Assembly: GCA_001563325.1 (NCBI GenBank)
Contig: LRSK01000163.1
Location: 1-5,249, forward strand
Length of the DNA stretch: 5,249 nt
Direction: 5' to 3'
Source of the DNA: Candidatus Thorarchaeota archaeon SMTZ1-83
Lineage (GTDB): Archaea; Asgardarchaeota; Thorarchaeia; Thorarchaeales; Thorarchaeaceae
Positions within the stretch are counted from its first letter, which is position 1. Each line of letters starts with the position of its first letter. Of the stretch, positions 1 through 5,249 are shown piece after piece. The translations under genes and the position numbers were made by a program. The notes beneath the pieces are model-generated. The model did no database searches and was not told where the DNA came from. It saw only the letters and a list, made by a program, of their open reading frames with translations.

Positions 1-12
1 GGAATTGAGAAG

Positions 13-294
13 GTGCCTTTCAACACCCCAAGGGTCAAGACAGTTGTGGTGATGTATGGAGTTCTGGTCACGCTGATGGCTATTACAGGCTTGTATATCT
101 GGTATCTGGTGGATCTGAACTTCCTAGCCCCAATCACAGCACTGCATGCTTCGTTGCGTCTGTTTGGGCTGGCACTCGGCGGATTCATGGTTGCCCTTCT
201 TGTACAGGTAATAGTGGCCGGAGTGGGACGAAGCGCCACTCGTATCATCATTGAAGTACTAGACGCAGATGACGATGATGAGTTTATGAGGTAG
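13..294 (+). CDS. Small two-helix membrane protein with acidic C-terminal tail, unknown function
   Basis: I do not recognise a family. The 93-residue product has two clear hydrophobic segments, at about residues 11-33 and 48-71. They are separated by a short loop containing LNFLAP. Basic residues before helix 1 (R7, K9) and after helix 2 (R73, R77) predict that both ends face the cytoplasm. The protein ends in a short soluble tail with a run of acidic residues (DADDDDE, 84-90), which could bind cations or a basic partner; that is inference. The start is uncertain. GTG at 13 is the first start codon seen, but the frame is open to the left edge, so the gene may begin outside the window; ATG at 52 would remove the basic N-terminus. 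Its last 11 bases overlap the convergent AtpZ-like gene. That both are small two-helix proteins may be chance. Coding is supported by the coherent membrane topology rather than by homology. Confidence 0.66.
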   Translation: MPFNTPRVKTVVVMYGVLVTLMAITGLYIWYLVDLNFLAPITALHASLRLFGLALGGFMVALLVQVIVAGVGRSATRIIIEVLDADDDDEFMR

Positions 295-622
295 ACTGCT
301 CGGACTCATCTTTCCCGGGGAGGTCAAACTCCTCATACAGCTCCTCAGGTGGTGGTGAAAATGTCCGCTTGCCCTTCACCTTATGTTCTATTCTATCGTA
401 GTAACCAATTGTGACGTAGACACTGTAGACACCGAAGACAAACCCAACCAAGGCACCGATAATGGCACCTGTTGTCGCTCCTCCTGGCCCCCACAACGAT
501 GATCCTAGGAAGCTGCCAACATATAGAAGAATGATGACAGAGCAAGGCAGCTCAGAACCTACAGCAAGCCATCTTCCCATTCCCGCAAGACCAGACTGTT
601 TGCTCCCGTCCGACCGACTCAT
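284..622 (-). CDS. Small two-helix membrane protein resembling the AtpZ/AtpI family
   Basis: The 112-residue product has a Gly-rich N-terminus and two membrane segments, at about residues 26-46 and 50-73, followed by a charged tail (88-112) rich in Pro, Glu and Asp. The core pattern is an amphipathic GRWLAVGSE, a helix, a Gly/Pro turn (WGPGGATTG), then GAIIGALVGFVFGVYSVY. This resembles the AtpZ/AtpI family, whose second helix typically reads G-x-x-x-G-x-x-x-G-aromatic. Bacterial members sit at the head of F-type ATP synthase operons and are linked to c-ring assembly or Mg2+/Ca2+ movement. No ATPase gene is seen here, so that role should not be transferred. An in-frame TAG lies directly before the ATG at 622, which fixes the start at 622 or later; M15 is the only nearby alternative. 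A weak TATA-like box lies about 44 bases upstream. The 3' end overlaps the convergent gene by 11 bases. Confidence 0.72.
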   Translation of the reverse strand: MSRSDGSKQSGLAGMGRWLAVGSELPCSVIILLYVGSFLGSSLWGPGGATTGAIIGALVGFVFGVYSVYVTIGYYDRIEHKVKGKRTFSPPPEELYEEFDLPGKDESEQSTS

Positions 623-663
623 CTACAGCACACTCATCAGAGACGCACACCGGCAATCTCTGA

Positions 664-669
664 CTTAAA
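664..669 (-). promoter_or_regulatory. Possible archaeal TATA box for the AtpZ-like gene
   Basis: On the minus strand the bases read TTTAAG, centred about 44 bases before the ATG at 622. With the usual archaeal spacing this would start transcription near 640 and give a leader of about 18 bases. No purine-rich BRE is visible in front of it, so support is weak. It lies in the 623-736 divergent gap, where I see no gene. Confidence 0.3.
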
Positions 670-703
670 CATGTTGAAGTGCAGCTGGGTCAACGCTTTT
701 GTG

Positions 704-711
704 CTATAGTT
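704..711 (+). promoter_or_regulatory. Possible archaeal TATA box for the LarA-family gene
   Basis: CTATAGTT is centred about 30 bases before the ATG at 737. Typical archaeal spacing puts the transcription start near 733-734. That would give an almost leaderless mRNA and place the alternative GTG start at 728 outside the transcript. No clear BRE precedes it. Confidence 0.4.
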
Positions 712-736
712 TCAATGACACCGTGAAGTGGTCACA

Positions 737-2023
737 ATGAAAGTCAGTCTGACCTATGGCGAATCCAAGATTGAACTCGACATCCCTGAAGAGAATCTTG
801 CCGGGAAAGTAGTTCCCAGGCAGGTCGCGGCCAAGTCAGACACCCAAGAGGAGCTCAGTCGTGTGCTCACTAACCCTCATGGTCCCCTTCTCACAGATCT
901 TGCGAGAAGTAAGAATGTCTGTGTTTTGGTGGAGGACCATACCAGAGATGAACCACACTGGGAGCTCATCAGTGCGGTAGTACCCCTTCTTGTCGACGCA
1001 AGTAGAGTACAGTTCATCATCACCACAGGCTCTCACGAAGTAGAACACCCCGGAAACCTTGAGATCGTGGATATGATCAGACGGGCTGCTGACGACACAG
1101 GCATCGGAACCTATGATGTGTCAATCAATGACTGCCATGCAGAGGACTTTGTGAATCTCGGAGATACCAGTAGAGGAACTCCTCTGTTTGTAAACTCTGC
1201 AGCCGTGGGCCACGACGTCTACGTGCCCATATCAGACATGAAGGCACACTACTTCGCAGGCTACTCAAATGCCCTCAAGGACTTTCTCCCGGGCATCTGC
1301 GCGTTCCCTACAATAGAGGCAAACCACTCTATGGCTCTTGATCCAAAGTCTACCTTCGGGAGGCATCCGTATCATCCTGACCCTGCCAGAAGGGACAATC
1401 CGCTTGCTGACGACATGAGAGAAGGAGCTGAAATAGTCACCAGAGATGCTAAAGTCTTCACTCTCTCAGTCATCTCGAGTGATGGGAAACTTGTGTGGGC
1501 CGACGCGGGGCATCTGGAGCCAGTGATTGCCGGAGGAATCGAAATGCTAGATGAAACTGCAAGTTTCTTCGTGAAGCCTGTGTCTAACGCTGTCATCTCC
1601 CCAGGAGGATATCCTCAGGACATCAGCCTGTACCACGCCCAGAGAGGGCTGGAGCTTACCAAGAATGCAGTGGAGAATCTGGGGGAAGTGTTGTTTGTAG
1701 CTGAATGCAGAGAGGGGGTGGCACCTCCAGAGGCTATCGAGAACTTCTACAACAGACTCAGAGCGCCTCTAGAAGAGGTGATTAGCTCAATCAGTGGTGA
1801 GTATCACCTGTATGAACACAAGGCATACAAATTCGCCGAACTGCTGAAACGTATATCCGGGGTCAAGATGTACACTGAGCTTGACAGGGAGACTGTTGAG
1901 TCAGCACACATCACTAAGGTGGAGAATCCTCAGGGCGTGATTGATGATTGGATATCCGCGAACCCGAAGACACAGATTCTAGTGCTGGACAAGGCCAACA
2001 AGATAGCGGTGTATGCACATTAG
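737..2023 (+). CDS. LarA-family (DUF2088) nickel-pincer 2-hydroxyacid racemase/epimerase homologue
   Basis: This is a cytoplasmic enzyme homologous to lactate racemase LarA, which uses a nickel-pincer nucleotide to move a hydride at the alpha carbon of 2-hydroxyacids. Counting from ATG 737 (428 residues, close to the usual length of about 425), the N-terminal signature (MKVSLTYGE) is followed by DHTR (67-70) and TGSHE with catalytic His100. Then comes KAHYFAGYSNALKDFLPG, with His171 and the cofactor-anchoring Lys181, and ANH with nickel-ligand His197. The 10- and 16-residue spacings match those of H174, K184 and H200 in Lactiplantibacillus plantarum LarA. The C-terminal domain carries GGYPQD. 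The family's SGG before the lysine is SNA here, and the P-x-G near the C-terminus is missing, so the substrate may not be lactate. An in-frame TGA at 716-718 bounds the start; GTG 728 would add three residues, but the TATA spacing favours 737. No larB, larC or larE is visible here to make the cofactor. Confidence 0.93.
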   Translation: MKVSLTYGESKIELDIPEENLAGKVVPRQVAAKSDTQEELSRVLTNPHGPLLTDLARSKNVCVLVEDHTRDEPHWELISAVVPLLVDASRVQFIITTGSHEVEHPGNLEIVDMIRRAADDTGIGTYDVSINDCHAEDFVNLGDTSRGTPLFVNSAAVGHDVYVPISDMKAHYFAGYSNALKDFLPGICAFPTIEANHSMALDPKSTFGRHPYHPDPARRDNPLADDMREGAEIVTRDAKVFTLSVISSDGKLVWADAGHLEPVIAGGIEMLDETASFFVKPVSNAVISPGGYPQDISLYHAQRGLELTKNAVENLGEVLFVAECREGVAPPEAIENFYNRLRAPLEEVISSISGEYHLYEHKAYKFAELLKRISGVKMYTELDRETVESAHITKVENPQGVIDDWISANPKTQILVLDKANKIAVYAH

Positions 2024-3531
2024 TCCCAAGTCATCCCTGATAATGCATTGTAGAGCTTCTTGTATCTCTCGAATGCTCTATCATAGACTGCGCGATTCTC
2101 CTTCGTAGGCTTGAGAGTCTTGGACGGTCTGACCATCTCTTCGGCGGCATGCGCAAGCGACTTGAATAATCCGACACCATTACACGCGAGAATTGCGGCG
2201 CCAAGCGCTGTAGCCTCTTCCATCTTCGTTCTGATTACAGGGATTCCTAGGACATCAGCCTGAATCTGCATCCAAAACTCACTTCTAGCGGCCCCACCTG
2301 TGACCCTGACTTCTTCAGTAGGAAGCTTCAGCTCGCGCATGACATCTAGGTTTGTGCGCATCTCATAGGAAACGCCCTCAAGAATCGACCTAACCAGGTG
2401 AGCCCTCGTATGGCCCAAGGCCAAGCCAGCAAAGACCCCTCGAGCATGGGGATTCCAGTAGGGTGCGCCAGCGCCAACGAGATGAGGTATGTGGATTATG
2501 CCCTCAGAACCGGGCGGCACCGCGGCGGCTCCCTCCGTCAGAATCTCATAGGGGTCAACGCCAAGATCCTTGGCAATCCCAACCTCAGCGCTTCCAAGTT
2601 GATCGCGGAACCATCGCAAGGCAGATCCTGTTGTGAACATGCTCGCCTCTACAACAAAGGCACCTGGAACCACATGTCTGCTGCAGAGAACTCTTCTTTC
2701 TGAGTCCAATCGTAGGCTGTTTGAGAATGCCAACATGAAGGTGCCAGTTCCTGTAGTCGACTTGATTCTACCTCGACGAACAACGCCCACGCCAAGGGCC
2801 GCACACTGCTGGTCACCACCACCTGCCACCACAGCAGTCGCCTCACTCAGCCCAGACTCCTTCGCCGCCTTCGCAGAAACCATGTCTACATGGCTCCCGG
2901 AGATTAGAGGTTCTGGCAACTTGTCATCGGGGATGCCAAAGGAGTCAAGGAGTCTGTTGGACCATTCAGCCTTGGAGATATCAAACAACATCGTTCTACT
3001 CGCGTTCGAATGGTCAGTTATCGCACGACCTGTTAGCCGAAAGACTATGTAGTCATGGACTAGGAGAAACTTGTGGGTGCTCCTGAACGTTTCGGGTTCG
3101 TTCTGCTTTATCCAGAGTATCTTTGGCGCAGTGAAATAAGGATCAACGGTTAGTCCGGTAGTGGAGTAGATTTCTTCTACAGGAACCTGTTCTCGAATCC
3201 AGCTACATTGATCAATGGTCCGGCGGTCTTGCCAGACAATGGCCCTCCGCACAGGATGACCACTCTCGTCAACCGGTACAACTGTTTCTCTCTGGTTGGT
3301 GACACTCAACCCAATAATGTCATCAGGGTTCACGCCGGTCTTGAGGCATTGTGCAAGGGTCTGGCATGTTGCACTCCACCAGCTATCAGCATCCTGCTCC
3401 ACCCATGAGGGATTTGGATAATGGGTCTGAAACTCTTGGTAGGCCTTCGCCACGACTTCTCCATCCGGCCTGAATATCATGGACCGAACACCAGTCGTGC
3501 CGGCATCAATGGCTAATACAAGCTGCTTCAT
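2020..3531 (-). CDS. glpK: Glycerol kinase-like FGGY carbohydrate kinase
   Basis: This enzyme is predicted to phosphorylate glycerol with ATP to sn-glycerol 3-phosphate in the cytoplasm. The 503-residue length and two-domain FGGY layout match glycerol kinase. The ATP-site DAGTTGVR is at 9-16 and SWVEQD at 42-47. All residues that hold glycerol in the E. coli enzyme have counterparts: Arg81-Glu82 in TNQRET, Trp100 in AIVWQDRR, Tyr132 in DPYF, and Asp240-Gln241 in GGGDQQ, the Asp being the catalytic base. TGTGTFML (260-267) and GAGAPYW (353-359) follow. It departs from bacterial GlpK in having DAGTTG rather than DQGTTS, a xylulokinase-like GGAARSEFW (412-420), and no equivalent of the GGKGGTR loop that binds fructose 1,6-bisphosphate. 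Another polyol or sugar substrate is therefore possible. ATG 3531 is the only start after the in-frame TAG at 3562-3564. It converges on the LarA homologue with overlapping stop codons. Confidence 0.9.
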   Translation of the reverse strand: MKQLVLAIDAGTTGVRSMIFRPDGEVVAKAYQEFQTHYPNPSWVEQDADSWWSATCQTLAQCLKTGVNPDDIIGLSVTNQRETVVPVDESGHPVRRAIVWQDRRTIDQCSWIREQVPVEEIYSTTGLTVDPYFTAPKILWIKQNEPETFRSTHKFLLVHDYIVFRLTGRAITDHSNASRTMLFDISKAEWSNRLLDSFGIPDDKLPEPLISGSHVDMVSAKAAKESGLSEATAVVAGGGDQQCAALGVGVVRRGRIKSTTGTGTFMLAFSNSLRLDSERRVLCSRHVVPGAFVVEASMFTTGSALRWFRDQLGSAEVGIAKDLGVDPYEILTEGAAAVPPGSEGIIHIPHLVGAGAPYWNPHARGVFAGLALGHTRAHLVRSILEGVSYEMRTNLDVMRELKLPTEEVRVTGGAARSEFWMQIQADVLGIPVIRTKMEEATALGAAILACNGVGLFKSLAHAAEEMVRPSKTLKPTKENRAVYDRAFERYKKLYNALSGMTWD

Positions 3532-3565
3532 CCTGGACTCACAAAGCAGCTGGGAGCCAATCTAC

Positions 3566-3581
3566 GATAAGAAGCCTTCGC
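3566..3581 (-). promoter_or_regulatory. Possible BRE/TATA promoter of the kinase gene
   Basis: The minus strand reads GCGAAGG followed by CTTCTTATC, ending 34 bases before the ATG at 3531. The predicted transcription start near 3543 would leave a leader of about 12 bases. The arrangement resembles the promoters of the GIY-YIG and epimerase genes. It lies in the 74-base gap after the GIY-YIG gene, so the kinase need not depend on readthrough. Confidence 0.4.
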
Positions 3582-3605
3582 GAAGATGGGAATCACAGAT
3601 TGAGT

Positions 3606-3893
3606 CTAGCGATAGCTTGCTTCCGACTCTATGACTTCCAGCAGGTGCCTCCTAGGACCAACAAGTCGCATTTTCAGCTGGCGGTTTCGCTGGATCTGAC
3701 GCTCACGCTTCATAGCTTCAACTCTGGTGGAACACTCTTCAAGATAGACAAGATATTCCGGCCTGTGCATCCTAAGATAGGCAGCGGACTTTGAGGAATT
3801 CGAGAGATGTTCTGTGAATCGTCGATAAAGGTCGTTTGTTTGGCCTGTGTAGTATGTTCCATCCTCGGTTTCGATTATGTAGACGAAGTACAT
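3606..3893 (-). CDS. Single-domain GIY-YIG endonuclease, UPF0213/YhbQ-like
   Basis: The 95-residue product is essentially one GIY-YIG nuclease domain, the usual size for the UPF0213 (YhbQ/YazA) group. The first motif is VYI at residues 4-6 and the second is YTG at 15-17. DLYRRFTEH (21-29) carries the conserved Arg and His, and HRPEYLVYLEE (43-53) is the family's central strand. EAMKRERQI (59-67) contains Glu64, which matches the metal-binding glutamate. All key positions are intact, so it should be active on DNA. Bacterial relatives have been linked to DNA-damage and nucleoid phenotypes, but the role is poorly defined. No other DNA-binding domain or homing-endonuclease context is visible. ATG 3893 is the first start in the frame and gives the family's usual M-Y-x-V-Y-I opening. 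An AAGGA stretch lies 9 bases before it, a possible ribosome binding site. The kinase gene follows on the same strand after 74 bases. Confidence 0.92.
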   Translation of the reverse strand: MYFVYIIETEDGTYYTGQTNDLYRRFTEHLSNSSKSAAYLRMHRPEYLVYLEECSTRVEAMKRERQIQRNRQLKMRLVGPRRHLLEVIESEASYR

Positions 3894-3929
3894 GTTAGAG
3901 CGTCCTTGGAAGCTGGGTATCTCGATTGT

Positions 3930-3943
3930 GATAAAGGCCTTTC
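3930..3943 (-). promoter_or_regulatory. BRE/TATA-like promoter of the GIY-YIG gene
   Basis: The minus strand reads GAAAGG (BRE-like) followed directly by CCTTTATC (TATA-like), ending 36 bases before the ATG at 3893. The predicted transcription start is near 3907, giving a short leader of about 13 bases. Confidence 0.5.
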
Positions 3944-4010
3944 TAATAGCTAGCCAACACCTGCAGAATACAATGTCAAGTTGCGTGTTCTTGAGAGACC
4001 ATGTTTTAGA

Positions 4011-4023
4011 GAAAGCCTATAAC
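4011..4023 (+). promoter_or_regulatory. BRE/TATA-like promoter of the epimerase gene
   Basis: GAAAG (BRE-like) precedes CCTATAAC (TATA-like), which ends 31 bases before the ATG at 4055. Archaeal spacing would start transcription near 4046, inside the inverted repeat at 4031-4052, leaving a leader of about nine bases. This is the clearest promoter in the window. Confidence 0.55.
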
Positions 4024-4030
4024 AAGCCAG

Positions 4031-4052
4031 TAGCTCATCCTCAGCTGAGCTA
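4031..4052. repeat. Inverted repeat with nested palindrome between TATA box and start codon
   Basis: TAGCTCA (4031-4037) and TGAGCTA (4046-4052) are perfect 7-base inverted copies with 8 bases between them. Within them, CTCAGCTGAG (4040-4049) is a perfect 10-base palindrome. The element lies just downstream of the TATA-like box, covers the predicted transcription start and ends two bases before the ATG at 4055. The place fits an operator where a dimeric repressor would block initiation. It could also arise by chance. Confidence 0.45.
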
Positions 4053-4054
4053 GA

Positions 4055-5008
4055 ATGACGAAGGCCACCGCTCTAGTCACTGGTTGTGCAGGGTTCATAG
4101 GGAGCAGTTTGGTTGAACATCTTCTCGAAAGAAACTACACTGTGATTGGTGTAGATAATCTCAGGACAGGGATTCTGAATAACATGAGCGCGGCTGTGGA
4201 CAACCCGCGCTTCCAGTTCATTGAGAGGGATGTCTGCGAACAAGATTGGGGCTCAAGTATAAAATCGGACGTTGATATCATCTATCATCTTGCCGCCATT
4301 TCTTCGGTCAAGCTGTCAATCGAGAATCCTCTTCTGGTCCACAGGAACAATGTAGAAGCAACAATGAATGTTCTAGAGATGGCTCGGAATGAGAAGGTGC
4401 AGAGAGTCGTGTTCAGTTCCAGCGCCGCAGTATACGGGAACCCTCAGAACACTCCAATCAGTGAGGACACTCCCTTGTCCCCTCTCAGTCCATACGCGGC
4501 GTCCAAGATTGCAGCTGAACAGTACATGCAGGCATATAGCATGACATACAACCTAGAATCGGTTGTACTCCGATACTTCAACATATACGGTCCAAGACAG
4601 GCGTATTCGGAGTATAGCGGGGTAATCTCGATCTTCATTAATCAGGCTCTGAACGGAATGCCAATCATAGTGGATGGAGACGGTTCTCAGACACGCAGTT
4701 TCCTCCATGTGGACGACGTTGTGAGAGCAACCTGTCTTGCCGGAGACGTCGCTGCCGCAGCCGGAGTGACTATGAATATCTGTGCTGAAGAGTCAGTTTC
4801 CATCAACAGGATAGCAGAGCAAGTACTCAAGTCTGTTGAAGACACCGAGTCGGAGATTGTGCATGGTCCCAAGAGAATCGGAGATGTCAGGCACAGCAAG
4901 GGAACAACGGCCCGGGCGCATGAAGTTCTCGGCTTCACACCAAGTGTGTCATTGGATGCCGGATTGGCCAATACAGTCGAGTGGTATAGAAATCTCCTGA
5001 AATCATAG
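4055..5008 (+). CDS. NAD-dependent sugar-nucleotide epimerase, GalE-like (extended SDR)
   Basis: This cytoplasmic enzyme probably interconverts UDP-sugars at C4 (UDP-glucose/galactose or their N-acetyl forms), supplying precursors for glycans. The 317-residue product is a typical extended short-chain dehydrogenase. It has a Rossmann motif TGCAGFIG (9-16), Asp34 in VDNLRTG for NAD ribose, HLAA (78-81), SSSAAVYG (121-128) with the catalytic Ser, and the catalytic pair in SPYAASK, Tyr147 and Lys151. RYFNIYGPRQ (173-182), YSGVISIF (187-194) and GDGSQTRSF (208-216) form the substrate-side signatures, and DVRHS (277-281) carries the Arg expected to contact the nucleotide. The usual QTRDF is QTRSF here. 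The close YSGVI match fits the archaeal/bacterial GalE and UDP-GlcNAc 4-epimerase groups; a decarboxylase or dehydratase is less likely. An in-frame TGA at 4046-4048 supports the ATG at 4055. It has its own promoter and converges on the partial gene at 5019. Confidence 0.93.
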   Translation: MTKATALVTGCAGFIGSSLVEHLLERNYTVIGVDNLRTGILNNMSAAVDNPRFQFIERDVCEQDWGSSIKSDVDIIYHLAAISSVKLSIENPLLVHRNNVEATMNVLEMARNEKVQRVVFSSSAAVYGNPQNTPISEDTPLSPLSPYAASKIAAEQYMQAYSMTYNLESVVLRYFNIYGPRQAYSEYSGVISIFINQALNGMPIIVDGDGSQTRSFLHVDDVVRATCLAGDVAAAAGVTMNICAEESVSINRIAEQVLKSVEDTESEIVHGPKRIGDVRHSKGTTARAHEVLGFTPSVSLDAGLANTVEWYRNLLKS

Positions 5009-5018
5009 CTCTGCTGCT

Positions 5019-5249
5019 TCATGTCACAGTCAATATTAGACTCACTGTGTCGACAACGCCTTCCTCGGTCTTGAGAATCAGCTGTACCAGATACTGAGCC
5101 ACAACCAACCCCGAAGGTAGATAGGCTGTAACAAGTGGTGAGGTGCCATAAAGGTCGCCAGGTCCAACTGTTCCTACGCTGAGTGTGAACGTTGTGTTGG
5201 TGGGATTCTCGACAGGAACAACATCTCCGCCGTGCCAATTTACTGAGAA
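5019..5249 (-). CDS. C-terminal fragment of a beta-rich, possibly secreted or surface protein (cut by the window edge)
   Basis: On the minus strand one frame stays open from the right edge to a TGA at 5019-5021, giving the last 76 residues of a protein whose start lies outside the window. No family is recognised. The fragment is rich in Thr, Val, Gly and Leu and reads as alternating beta strands and turns: VENPTNTTFTLSVGTVGPGD early on, AYLPSGLVVAQYLVQLILKT in the middle, and a closing strand VSLILTVT directly at the stop. That layout is common in Ig-like or other beta-sandwich domains of extracellular proteins, and NTT is a possible N-glycosylation site. There is no C-terminal membrane anchor or sorting tail. 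Coding is supported by the open frame and by the stop falling ten bases beyond the convergent epimerase's stop, a tight junction like others in this window. The surface location is inference. Confidence 0.65.
   Translation of the reverse strand, partial: FSVNWHGGDVVPVENPTNTTFTLSVGTVGPGDLYGTSPLVTAYLPSGLVVAQYLVQLILKTEEGVVDTVSLILTVT

Noticed and set aside
462..668. Plus-strand frame opposite the AtpZ-like gene
   Set aside because: Pro- and Arg-rich sequence without recognisable structure, antisense to a frame with coherent membrane helices; treated as a shadow.
674..694. GTTGA/TCAAC inverted pair in the divergent gap before the LarA homologue
   Set aside because: Five-base arms with an 11-base spacer are too weak to call a hairpin or operator.
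716..735. Short symmetric bases (TGAC...GTCA and GTGA...TCAC) near the LarA-homologue start
   Set aside because: Arms of only four bases with no extended symmetry; expected by chance.
2398..3052. Two overlapping plus-strand frames within the kinase gene
   Set aside because: Both are antisense to a kinase with intact motifs along its whole length, and neither resembles a protein family.
5009..5018. Possible terminator between the epimerase and the convergent partial gene
   Set aside because: Only ten bases, with no T-run and no hairpin; nothing supports a terminator there.
4687..5238. Long minus-strand frame (183 codons) antisense to the epimerase end and the right-edge gene
   Set aside because: It is very rich in Cys, Ser, Arg and Thr with no domain or topology, lies opposite a clearly conserved gene, and conflicts with the better minus-strand frame at 5019-5249.

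Overview
The window looks like archaeal chromosomal DNA of intermediate GC content. Three things suggest this: AT-rich TATA-like boxes, some with a purine-rich BRE-like stretch in front, lie about 25-40 bases before several start codons; Shine-Dalgarno sequences are weak or absent; and arginine is often encoded by AGA/AGG. An uncultured lineage such as an Asgard archaeon would fit, but nothing here fixes the taxonomy. All genes look like housekeeping or accessory metabolism. I see no mobile element, CRISPR array, RNA gene or defence cassette.

Layout, left to right. (1) A small two-helix membrane protein with an acidic tail (+, 13-294) converges with and overlaps a second small two-helix membrane protein that resembles AtpZ/AtpI (-, 284-622). 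(2) A divergent promoter region (623-736) leads into a LarA-family (DUF2088) nickel-pincer racemase/epimerase homologue (+, 737-2023). (3) A glycerol-kinase-like FGGY kinase (-, 2020-3531) converges on it, and the two stop codons share the bases TTAG. (4) A single-domain GIY-YIG endonuclease of the UPF0213/YhbQ type lies upstream of the kinase on the same strand (-, 3606-3893). (5) A 161-base divergent intergenic region holds two BRE/TATA-like promoters and an inverted repeat. (6) A GalE-like NAD-dependent sugar-nucleotide epimerase follows (+, 4055-5008). (7) The C-terminal end of a minus-strand gene, cut by the right edge, fills 5019-5249. It is Thr/Val-rich and beta-like, and may belong to a secreted or surface protein.

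The genes alternate in strand and mostly appear to have their own promoters, so this is a set of single-gene units rather than one operon. The racemase homologue and the kinase both act on small hydroxylated carbon compounds and could serve related carbon catabolism, but their convergent order does not show co-regulation. The epimerase would supply nucleotide sugars for glycans, and the protein fragment beside it may be a cell-surface protein. I do not find convincing evidence of an undescribed multi-gene system. The points most worth a second look are the LarA homologue with an altered cofactor-lysine motif, the kinase lacking the bacterial FBP-control loop, the orphan AtpZ-like protein, the shared promoter layout, and the truncated gene at the right edge.
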